Positions 7,474-12,996 of a DNA stretch of 12,996 nucleotides are shown here, in pieces (position 1 is the stretch's first letter; every line of letters starts with the position of its first letter). Source of the DNA: an uncultured Bacilli bacterium (GTDB taxonomy: Bacteria > Bacillota_I > Bacilli_A > RFN20 > CAG-631); NCBI GenBank assembly GCA_934202505.1, contig CAKPXW010000040.1, positions 1-12,996 on the forward strand. Direction: 5' to 3'. The notes under the pieces were generated by a model. That model worked only from the letters and a program-made list of their open reading frames with translations, was not told the origin of the DNA and ran no database searches. The translations under genes were made by a program, and so were the position numbers.

Positions 7474-8072
7474 ATGTAAAAAAAGAAGATGCATAGTGGG
7501 ATGCTTTATTTGCCTAATGATGATAAAATAGTAAAAAAACAATTAAAGTGTTTAAAAAGATTACAAAAGTTTAATAAAAAAAGTTACAACTAATTTAAAA
7601 AGAAGAGACAAAATGCTCAAGGAAATGTTTGCTTCCGTAGGAAATAATTGCTATATAGAGCCACTTTTTATGCAAATTTTGGAGGCTATAAATGTCATTT
7701 AGGATATAATGTTTATATAAATTTTAATTTAACAACGGAGATGATACTAATATTTATATTGGAAGTAATACAATGATAGGATCAAATGTAACAATTGCTA
7801 CAACTGGGCATCCAATTTTACCTGAACTTAGAAAAAAAGGTTATCAATACAATTTACCAGTACATATTGGTAAAAATTGCTGGTTAGGAGCAAATGTGAT
7901 AGTCTTGTCAGGAGTTACAATTGGCGATAATAGTGTAATAGGAGCTGGAAGTGTTGTAAATAAAGATATTCCTTCAAATGTTGTTGCGGTTGGAAATCCT
8001 TGTAAAGTTTTAAGACAGATTAATGACAACGATAAAAAATATTATTATAAAGATAAATTAATAGAAATTTAG
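7474..8072 (+). pseudogene. Maltose/galactoside O-acetyltransferase (LacA/Maa/NodL type), multiply disrupted
   Basis: Concatenating frames gives a nearly full-length left-handed beta-helix acetyltransferase of about 195 residues, but it is broken at five places. An ATG at 7474 is followed directly by TAA (7477-7479). The frame then reads KMHSGMLYLPNDDK up to a TAA at 7591-7593. It shifts to frame 2 by 7613 (MLKEMFASVGNNCYIEP), to frame 1 near 7664-7669 in a T run (YANFGGYKCHLGYNVY), and to frame 3 near 7738. From there the sequence is intact to the stop at 8072, with hexapeptide repeats, the acetyl-CoA-site histidine in TTGHP, and AGSVVNKDIPSNVVAVGNPCKV at the end. The 99-codon open piece from 7773 lacks the N-terminal substrate region. 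Several lesions of different kinds argue for real decay and against a single sequencing error. It sits 6 bp after the SDR stop, so it may once have been the fourth gene of that operon. Confidence 0.88.
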
Positions 8073-8097
8073 AAAACACATATATTGTGTTTTTTTT
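8073..8097 (+). terminator. Intrinsic terminator after the acetyltransferase pseudogene
   Basis: A perfect 8-bp stem AAAACACA/TGTGTTTT (8073-8080 and 8086-8093) has loop TATAT and an eight-T tract (8090-8097). It starts immediately after the stop codon and separates the radical-enzyme operon from the TetR operon. Confidence 0.82.
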
Positions 8098-8122
8098 ATC
8101 ACAAAGTTAAAAATGGGATTTA

Positions 8123-8150
8123 TTGAAATTAAATAAATAAGTATTATAAT
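8123..8150 (+). promoter_or_regulatory. Sigma-A promoter of the TetR operon
   Basis: TTGAAA (8123-8128), a 16-bp spacer and TATAAT (8145-8150). The architecture is identical to the promoter at 2134-2161. Transcription should start around 8157, inside the palindrome that begins four bases downstream of the -10. Confidence 0.8.
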
Positions 8151-8153
8151 ATA

Positions 8154-8171
8154 TTATGAACTTGTTCATAA
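8154..8171. promoter_or_regulatory. Perfect 18-bp palindrome, probable TetR operator
   Basis: TTATGAAC, TT, GTTCATAA is an 8-bp perfect inverted repeat with a 2-bp centre. It lies between the -10 box and the ribosome site, over the expected transcription start, directly upstream of a TetR-family gene. Size and position fit a dimer site for autorepression. It is too AT-rich and lacks the T tract to be a terminator. Confidence 0.75.
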
Positions 8172-8184
8172 AAAGGAGAATTAA

Positions 8185-8706
8185 ATGCCAAAAAAAATTT
8201 TAGCAAATAGAGAAAGCATAATTAAAGTCACTAATGACATTATAAAAAGTGAAAATTATGAAAACTTAAATTGCCGTTATATAGCTAATAAAGCAGGTAT
8301 AGGACTTGGAACAATATATCATTTTTTCAAGTCAAAAGATGAGATTTTAGCGTATATTTTATTAGATGATTGGAAGTTACAGTTAAAATCTATTAAATTA
8401 AATTGCCCTATACTTGAAGGAGTAAAAAACATTTACAATGGACTAATGGCATTTTCAAAAAAGTATCATTCTTTATGGGAATATACAAAAAAATTTTCCA
8501 ATGAATATACTTCTTATCTATCCAAACATTCGATACTAGTCAATCAAATTTCAGCATTATTAATCGACTTATATAAATTCAATGAGGAAAAATTCTTACA
8601 AGATGAAATTGAATTTATAGCCGAAATGATATTAATCTATGCAACAAGATTATATGATTATAGTAGAATGGAAAAAATATTCATTAAAATAATAGGAGGA
8701 AAATAA
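8185..8706 (+). CDS. TetR/AcrR family transcriptional regulator
   Basis: A 173-residue protein with the usual TetR N-terminal DNA-binding domain. A helix-turn-helix covers about residues 28-49, including the family pattern IANKAGIGLGTIYHFFKSKDEIL (33-55, with the Y-x-x-F-x-x-K recognition-helix end). The C-terminal part is helical and specific to this protein, with no recognised ligand domain. It is short for the family (190-200 is common), though the domain looks complete. AAGGAGAA stands upstream of the ATG. It leads the operon; its stop is 1 bp before the next start. With the palindrome at 8154-8171 it most likely represses its own operon and is released by a small molecule handled by the downstream enzymes. 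The ligand is unknown. Confidence 0.9.
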   Translation: MPKKILANRESIIKVTNDIIKSENYENLNCRYIANKAGIGLGTIYHFFKSKDEILAYILLDDWKLQLKSIKLNCPILEGVKNIYNGLMAFSKKYHSLWEYTKKFSNEYTSYLSKHSILVNQISALLIDLYKFNEEKFLQDEIEFIAEMILIYATRLYDYSRMEKIFIKIIGGK

Positions 8707-8707
8707 A

Positions 8708-9637
8708 ATGGATAAATCTTTTAAAAACATACGTATAATGGATAATTTTTATCAATCATCATCTTTTTTTCCAATGCCACTTTGTTTAATCGGTACGCTT
8801 GATGAAGATGGCAAATTAACAAGTTTTGGCTCATATTCTTTATGCTTATCATATTATATTGCTGGCAAGGGATATTATGCTATGGTTCTTGAATGCAGAA
8901 ATACTTCTAACACTTGTAAAGGTTTATTACGTCATGGAAAATGTACAATAAACTTCTTACCATTTTCTAAGAAAAATTTTCAAGAACATGTTCGCTTAGG
9001 CTTTCCAGGGGATACTCCAGAAGAAAAAATGAAAGATTTTTTATTTACAGTAGGAGATGGTAAGTCAAAAGAAAATGATCCAAATGGTAATTACCCAAAA
9101 ATTGTAAATGAAGCTTATCAAGTATTTGAATGTACATGGGTAAAAGAACTAGACAATGCTCAAGATGACAAAGTCCAAGAAGAATATGAAGGGCCATATC
9201 ATGATTTTAATGGAATAACTTCAAAATTTGGGGCACACTTTATTTTAAAAATTGATAATATTTTATTAAAAGAAAAATATTATGATGCTTTAATTAATGG
9301 AGTTACAAAAAATAATTTTTGTCCACTTCCTACAAACTGGGGATATAGAGATTCAAAATATTTTTGGTGCTCAGATTATAAAAAGCCTCTTCCAGTAGGA
9401 ATTCCAGATAAGGAAGTTGATCTTACTTCTGTAAGATATGCTGCAGATAGATTAAATAGTGATGTTAAGTTTACAGATGATGCTTTAAAAATGATCGTTA
9501 AAGTTCCACGACCTTTCTTAAAAACAGTTTTGCTTGGTTGTGTAAAATGGGCAAATGAAAACAATTGTAAGTTGATAACAGAAAAAGAAATGAAAATCAT
9601 TAATGATAAAAGATCAAAAGAAAAGCAAAAGAAATAG
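8708..9637 (+). CDS. Flavin reductase-like FMN-binding protein with C-terminal PCP_red-like domain
   Basis: A 309-residue two-part protein. Residues about 15-200 form an FMN-binding split barrel of the flavin reductase-like type: FFPMPLCLIGTLDEDGK (20-36), SFGSYSLCLSYY (39-50), then a strand with ECRNTSNTCKGLLRHGKCTINFL (62-84). Residues about 254-300 resemble the small PCP_red domain at the C-terminus of the BchB subunit of dark protochlorophyllide reductase: D-D-A-L, K-V-P-R-P-F, W-A-N-E-N-N, L-I-T-E-K-E-M. In BchB this module is a helical cap; its role here is unknown. The start has a perfect AGGAGG (8694-8699) inside the end of tetR, implying high expression. It is expected to bind flavin and move electrons within the operon's pathway. 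I am confident of the first domain and fairly confident of the second. Confidence 0.85.
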   Translation: MDKSFKNIRIMDNFYQSSSFFPMPLCLIGTLDEDGKLTSFGSYSLCLSYYIAGKGYYAMVLECRNTSNTCKGLLRHGKCTINFLPFSKKNFQEHVRLGFPGDTPEEKMKDFLFTVGDGKSKENDPNGNYPKIVNEAYQVFECTWVKELDNAQDDKVQEEYEGPYHDFNGITSKFGAHFILKIDNILLKEKYYDALINGVTKNNFCPLPTNWGYRDSKYFWCSDYKKPLPVGIPDKEVDLTSVRYAADRLNSDVKFTDDALKMIVKVPRPFLKTVLLGCVKWANENNCKLITEKEMKIINDKRSKEKQKK

Positions 9638-9647
9638 AGGTAGTGAA

Positions 9648-10508
9648 ATGAAAATCGTTTTAGCAGGAGCTTATGGAAAATTAGGATTAGATATCTTTAA
9701 AGAATTGTTAAATCAAGGACATTATGTTGTCGCTGCCGATTTAATAGAAAAAGATATTAAAGAATTAGACAAAAGTAAATATGAATTTAAAAAAATTGAT
9801 GTAACAAATAAGCAAAGTTTAAATGGCTTATGCGATGGAGCAGATGTTGTTATATCAACAGTTGGTTTAACAACATCATCAGCAAAATTATCAAATTATG
9901 ATATTGATTACCAAGGGAATTTAAACATTTTAGAAGAAGCAAAGAAAGCCAATGTAAAAAACTTTGCTTATGTTTCTGTAATTAGAGCAAATGAAGCCGA
10001 CGATGTTCCTATGGTACATGCAAAATATTTGTTTGAAGAAAAGTTAAAAGATAGCAAAATTAGTTATGTTATATATCGACCAACAGGATATTTTTATGAC
10101 ATTGTAAAAGTATTTAGACCAATGATAGAAAATGGAAAAGTAACTTTACTTGGAAAAAAAGATGTTTCAGCAAATGTAATTGATACAGTAGATTTAGCAA
10201 AATTTATTGTTCAAACAATGCAAGATAATAATCAAACATATGACATTGGTGGAAAAGAAACTTATACTTATCGAGAAATTGCTAATATGTGCTTTAAAGC
10301 AGCCGGCAAAGAAGGCGTTATTAAAACTGCTCCAGCATGGTTATTTTCTATGCTCGCTTCACTTCCAAAGAATAAGAAAAATGGAAAATGGGCAGTTATT
10401 AAATTTTCAAAATTTACTTTAACACACGATATGGTTGGAAGCACAAAATTTGGTGATAACTCTTTTAAAAAATATATTGATGATAGTTTTAAGAAAGGTA
10501 GCAATTAA
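9648..10508 (+). CDS. NAD(P)-binding atypical SDR (NmrA/NDUFA9-like)
   Basis: Starting at the ATG of MKIVLAGAYGKLG gives 286 residues with the Rossmann motif GAYGKLG (7-13) at the correct distance from the N-terminus. The site AGAGGTAG precedes this ATG; an upstream in-frame ATG at 9603 lies inside the previous gene and would add a Lys/Arg-rich tail. AYVSV (107-111), HAKYLFEEKL (124-133) and YRPTGYF (143-149) are typical of atypical (extended-like) SDRs, which lack the classical YxxxK pair and act on isoprenoid, steroid, quinone or sugar-nucleotide substrates or as NAD(P) sensors. Asp31 after strand beta-2 is seen in NAD-preferring members. It lies in an operon between a flavoprotein and a membrane reductase-like protein (10-bp and 2-bp gaps). 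The substrate is unknown. Confidence 0.87.
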   Translation: MKIVLAGAYGKLGLDIFKELLNQGHYVVAADLIEKDIKELDKSKYEFKKIDVTNKQSLNGLCDGADVVISTVGLTTSSAKLSNYDIDYQGNLNILEEAKKANVKNFAYVSVIRANEADDVPMVHAKYLFEEKLKDSKISYVIYRPTGYFYDIVKVFRPMIENGKVTLLGKKDVSANVIDTVDLAKFIVQTMQDNNQTYDIGGKETYTYREIANMCFKAAGKEGVIKTAPAWLFSMLASLPKNKKNGKWAVIKFSKFTLTHDMVGSTKFGDNSFKKYIDDSFKKGSN

Positions 10509-10510
10509 TT

Positions 10511-11374
10511 ATGTATTGGTGGCCTTTAACTTGTATATTTTTATTAATATCAGCAATATGTTGTTCAATAGGTTTTAAAAAATTTGTTTACTTTCTATCA
10601 ATAGGTTATGGCTTTTCAGTTGTCGGTCTTGGCATTGCCTATACAGTAGTGGCTTTTATGCATAACACATGGGATATAATAGGCTTATTATTTACTATTT
10701 TATTTATAGTATATGGAATAAGATTATCAGGATTTTTGTTAGTAAGAGAAATAAAAAATGCCTCTTATAGAAAAGTTTTAAAAGAAGCTACAAAAGATGG
10801 CGAAAAGAAAATGCCTTTTGCAGTTAAATTCGCAATTTGGGTATCTGTTTCTTTATTATATTTTGCTGAAACTTGTCCAGTTTTTTATAGAGCAGAAAAC
10901 TCATTACATACAAACATAGAACTATTAAGATTTGATAATCTTTCATCAGTTAATTTTGTAGGATTAATTGCTCCGATAGTTGGTTTTATTATTTCAGTTG
11001 TTGGGTTATTATTAGAAACATTTGCAGATGCCCAAAAAACTGCTCAAAAGAAAGAAAATCCTAATATGGTAGCTACTAAAAAATTATATAAAATGGTACG
11101 TTGCCCAAATTATTTCGGCGAAATTGTTTTTTGGACAGGAGTATTTGTTAGTGGTTTACAAGCATTTAATAATGTAGGACAATGGATTATGGCTATTTGT
11201 GGTTATATTTGTATCGTATATGTAATGCTTGATTCAGCAAAAAGATTGGATCGTAGACAAGAAAAAAGATATGGTCAAATAGTAGAATATAGACAATATG
11301 CCGATACAACACCATTAATTATTCCATTAATACCTCTATATCATTTAGGAAAAGAAAAAAAAGAGGTTAAATAA
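10511..11374 (+). CDS. DUF1295 membrane protein (steroid 5-alpha-reductase / ICMT-like)
   Basis: A 287-residue polytopic protein with about six or seven membrane segments. The C-terminal signature is clear: LLLETFADAQK (166-176), RCPNYFGEIVFW (197-208), and a tail with RLDRRQEKRYG, Y-R-Q-Y-A-D and IPLIPLY (271-277). YGIRLSGFLLVREI (68-81) matches the family's first cytoplasmic loop. The family is related to NADPH-dependent steroid 5-alpha-reductases, sterol reductases and isoprenylcysteine methyltransferases. The usual His of RHPNYFGE is Cys198 here, which is odd. It starts 2 bp after the previous stop, with AAAGGT (10494-10499) as ribosome site. With NAD(P)- and FMN-binding proteins beside it, reduction of an enone in a membrane lipid or steroid is the simplest idea; this is inference. 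Confidence 0.88.
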   Translation: MYWWPLTCIFLLISAICCSIGFKKFVYFLSIGYGFSVVGLGIAYTVVAFMHNTWDIIGLLFTILFIVYGIRLSGFLLVREIKNASYRKVLKEATKDGEKKMPFAVKFAIWVSVSLLYFAETCPVFYRAENSLHTNIELLRFDNLSSVNFVGLIAPIVGFIISVVGLLLETFADAQKTAQKKENPNMVATKKLYKMVRCPNYFGEIVFWTGVFVSGLQAFNNVGQWIMAICGYICIVYVMLDSAKRLDRRQEKRYGQIVEYRQYADTTPLIIPLIPLYHLGKEKKEVK

Positions 11375-11375
11375 T

Positions 11376-12023
11376 ATGGGAATATTAATGGCATTAGTGG
11401 ATTATATTCCAGTTGCACTATTTTTAATAGCTTCAATTTTTTATCAAAGAGCACTTTATAATAAAATGAGTAAGGGAGCTTTTGCCTTATTTTCAGCAGG
11501 AACAATTTTTGTATTTGTTGCAGGCTTTTTTAAAGCAACACATAAACTTTTATTTGAAGCAAATATTTGTAATTTTTATTTATTAAGTGAATGCTTCTTT
11601 CCAATGCAAACTATCGGATTTGTTCTTGCAGGGTGTGGAATAGTTGCAATGCTTATTTATCCACAAGGGAAAAATACAGCTTATAGTATAGCAATATTAC
11701 CTATAATATTATGGATGGTTGCAAGCACTAAAGATTTTAAAGGGACAATGTTATTTGTTGCGTTAATGGTTTTAGGTGTTCTTATTCTTGATTACAGTTT
11801 AGCCTACATTGCAATTAAAAGAAAAAATTATTTAATTCTTTTATTTCTAGTTATAGCTTTTATTGCTACATTAGGAATGGGATATTTATCGAGTAAAAGC
11901 GAAATATCCGATTGGTATAAAGAAATTATAAATTTAATTGGACAAGCAAGTTTTTTAACCTCGGCAATTTTATTTAAAAAAAGAGGTTTATATAACATAA
12001 ACTATTTAGATTTCAAAAAATAA
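11376..12023 (+). CDS. Unrecognised polytopic membrane protein, about seven TM segments
   Basis: I do not recognise this 215-residue protein. Hydrophobic segments fall at about 5-23, 35-53, 76-95, 102-117, 124-147, 151-170 and 183-200, with short loops and no signal peptide, Cys pairs in CxxC spacing, or large soluble domain. The loops contain FFKATHKLLFEA (51-62), with Lys53, His56 and Lys57 near a membrane face, and a basic IKRK after segment 5. It begins 1 bp after the DUF1295 stop with AGAGG nine bases upstream; Met5 is an alternative start. Because it is last in the TetR operon and both partners are membrane proteins, it may be a subunit, anchor or exporter for the same pathway. Transcription of the next gene restarts from its own promoter. 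Confidence 0.7.
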   Translation: MGILMALVDYIPVALFLIASIFYQRALYNKMSKGAFALFSAGTIFVFVAGFFKATHKLLFEANICNFYLLSECFFPMQTIGFVLAGCGIVAMLIYPQGKNTAYSIAILPIILWMVASTKDFKGTMLFVALMVLGVLILDYSLAYIAIKRKNYLILLFLVIAFIATLGMGYLSSKSEISDWYKEIINLIGQASFLTSAILFKKRGLYNINYLDFKK

Positions 12024-12032
12024 TGTTATAAT
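12024..12032 (+). promoter_or_regulatory. Extended -10 promoter for the MscS gene
   Basis: TGTTATAAT (TG at 12024-12025, TATAAT 12027-12032) immediately follows the previous stop codon. A weak -35 (TTTAGA, 12005-12010, 16-bp spacer) lies upstream. Transcription would start near 12039, about 25 nt before the chosen ATG. Confidence 0.6.
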
Positions 12033-12064
12033 AATATCGCTAAAATTTGAAAAGAGGGATAATG

Positions 12065-12889
12065 ATGACATTAAATGAAATATGGGAAAATATTAAACCA
12101 TGGTTAACATCTACAGGAATAAAAATTATTATTTCAATTGTAATACTTATTGTATCTTTTTCAATTATTAATATTATTAGTAAAAAGATAGCTAAACATT
12201 CTAATAAAATAGAAAAAGATAAAAAAATTGATAAAACTTTATATAGAACATTAAGTTATATTTTCAAAGTTGGATTAAAAATATTAGTATTAATAGCAAT
12301 TATTGGATACTTAGGATTAGATACTAGTGGTATTTCAGCTTTAGTAGCTTCTCTTGGTGTTGGTGTTGGTCTTGCAGTAAATGGAACATTATCTAATTTT
12401 GCTGGAGGAATTTTACTTTTAATAACTCATCCATTTAAAGATGATGATTTTATAGAAGCATGTGGATATAAAGGAACCGTTGAAGATATTTTTATTTGTA
12501 ATACCAAAATAAGAACACCAGATAATAAAGTCGTTTACTTACCAAATGGAAAATTATCAACTTCTGAAATAGTAAATTATTCAGAAAAAGATACAAGAAG
12601 AGTTGATTTGACTTTTTCCATTGCTTATTCTAATGATTTTGAAAAGGCTGAAAAAATTATTCAAGATGTTTGTAATAAGAATTCTTTAATTTTAAAAGAT
12701 CCAGCTCCAACTATAAGAGTTAATGCCCATAGTTCTAGTAGCATAGATATTATAACTTTAGTTTGGTGCAAAAATGAAAATTATTGGGATGCTTATTTTT
12801 CAATGTTAGAAGAAGTAAAAAAAGCATTTGATGAAAATAATATCGAAATACCATTTAATCAAATGGATGTTCATATAAAGAATAATTAA
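12065..12889 (+). CDS. MscS family small-conductance mechanosensitive channel
   Basis: A 274-residue protein, near the length of E. coli MscS (286). Three membrane helices lie at about 20-40, 65-85 and 90-122. The third is the Gly/Ala-rich pore helix ISALVASLGVGVGLAVNG (90-107), followed by NFAGGILLL and a beta domain with THPFKDDDF, the segment G-T-V-E-D-I-F, T-P-D-N-K and PNG (160-162). The alpha/beta cage domain runs to the end. It releases solutes on hypo-osmotic shock. AGAGGGA (12053-12059) fits the second of two adjacent ATGs (12062, 12065) best, with six bases between; 12062 would add one Met. It has its own promoter and is probably a housekeeping gene not functionally tied to the TetR operon. 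Confidence 0.93.
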   Translation: MTLNEIWENIKPWLTSTGIKIIISIVILIVSFSIINIISKKIAKHSNKIEKDKKIDKTLYRTLSYIFKVGLKILVLIAIIGYLGLDTSGISALVASLGVGVGLAVNGTLSNFAGGILLLITHPFKDDDFIEACGYKGTVEDIFICNTKIRTPDNKVVYLPNGKLSTSEIVNYSEKDTRRVDLTFSIAYSNDFEKAEKIIQDVCNKNSLILKDPAPTIRVNAHSSSSIDIITLVWCKNENYWDAYFSMLEEVKKAFDENNIEIPFNQMDVHIKNN

Positions 12890-12923
12890 TGTATATCAAT
12901 AAAAAAAATCACAATTTTGTCAA

Positions 12924-12945
12924 TGTCATTAAGTTAAGAATGACA
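12924..12945 (+). repeat. Small hairpin downstream of the MscS gene
   Basis: TGTCATT/AATGACA (12924-12930 and 12939-12945) forms a 7-bp stem with an 8-nt loop, followed only by ATTTTAA. It may add to termination or stabilise the 3' end of the transcript, but on its own it lacks a good T tract. Confidence 0.45.
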
Positions 12946-12950
12946 ATTTT

Positions 12951-12986
12951 AAGAAGAGATGCACAAAATTGCACCCCTTCTTTTTT
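12951..12986 (+). terminator. Probable intrinsic terminator
   Basis: AAGAAGAGATGCA (12951-12963) pairs with TGCACCCCTTCTT (12970-12982) over 13 positions with two A-C mismatches and a 6-nt loop, and runs into TTTTTT (12981-12986). It lies about 60 bp after the MscS stop. A gene entering from the right on the minus strand could share it, but the window ends too soon to tell. Confidence 0.65.
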
Positions 12987-12996
12987 GTTGTCCAAA

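Noticed and set aside
7773..8072. Independent 99-residue hexapeptide-repeat acetyltransferase
   Set aside because: Upstream frames supply the missing N-terminal part of the same family in order, so this is the 3' piece of a broken gene; its ATG has no ribosome site.
9376..9600. Antisense open frame within the flavin reductase-like gene
   Set aside because: It is a mirror of a well-supported coding region, with no ribosome site or homology. The same applies to the antisense frames at 2859-3062, 4228-4431, 7844-8029 and 10268-10504.
9603..9647. Longer N-terminus for the NAD(P)-binding SDR
   Set aside because: It would overlap the previous gene and push the Rossmann motif 15 residues inward; the ATG at 9648 has a ribosome site and the normal motif spacing.
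12047..12064. Upstream TTG or first ATG as start of the MscS gene
   Set aside because: The TTG start would place the AGAGGG ribosome site inside the coding region. The ATG at 12062 leaves only about three bases after GAGGG, against six for 12065.
12901..12986. Attachment site or CRISPR-like repeat at the right end
   Set aside because: The inverted repeats are unrelated hairpins, there is no direct-repeat array, and one hairpin ends in a T tract, so termination explains them.

Overview
The window is a strongly AT-rich stretch (about 70-75% A+T by eye) from a low-GC Gram-positive bacterium, most likely an anaerobic, host-associated member of the Firmicutes/Bacillota. The evidence is AAGGAG-type ribosome sites, TTGAAA/TATAAT promoters, the mix of protein families, and an O2-sensitive glycyl radical enzyme with its activase. 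Tryptophan is encoded by TGG, and the one TGA stop (529-531) sits inside a terminator hairpin, so the standard bacterial code applies and not the TGA=Trp code of mycoplasmas. I see no tRNA, rRNA, CRISPR array or insertion sequence.

Layout. (1) 1-537: the end of a DUF1848 gene running in from the left. It converges on, and overlaps by 9 bp, a minus-strand pair (529-2008): a CPBP membrane protease gene followed by an Lgt-family gene, with an 11-bp overlap. A bidirectional terminator covers both stop codons. (2) 2134-4251: a promoter, an ATC-hydrolase-like protein, a GIY-YIG/DUF4357 nuclease-like protein, then the C-terminal half of an alpha/beta-hydrolase that has lost its nucleophile half. (3) 4298-7467: a compact operon of a YjjI-type glycyl radical enzyme, its YjjW activase (20-bp overlap) and a classical SDR dehydrogenase. 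After it comes a decayed sugar O-acetyltransferase pseudogene and a terminator. (4) 8123-12023: a TetR-led five-gene operon with junctions of 1, 10, 2 and 1 bp: TetR regulator, FMN-binding flavin-reductase-like protein with a C-terminal PCP_red-like module, an atypical NAD(P)-binding SDR, a DUF1295 (steroid 5-alpha-reductase/ICMT-like) membrane protein, and an unrecognised protein with about seven membrane segments. A perfect 18-bp palindrome overlaps the predicted transcription start. (5) 12024-12986: an MscS-type channel gene with its own extended -10 promoter and a terminator.

How the genes may work together. The TetR operon looks like a self-contained redox module: a flavoprotein, a nicotinamide-binding protein and a membrane-embedded reductase-like protein, probably induced when a small hydrophobic ligand displaces the repressor. 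It is the best candidate here for an undescribed system, perhaps reducing a lipid, steroid or isoprenoid enone; the substrate is inference only. The YjjI-YjjW-SDR operon is a second candidate: a radical enzyme of unknown substrate with a dehydrogenase that may act on its product. Two clearly degraded genes (3790-4251 and 7474-8072) flank that operon, which suggests that this accessory DNA is being eroded.
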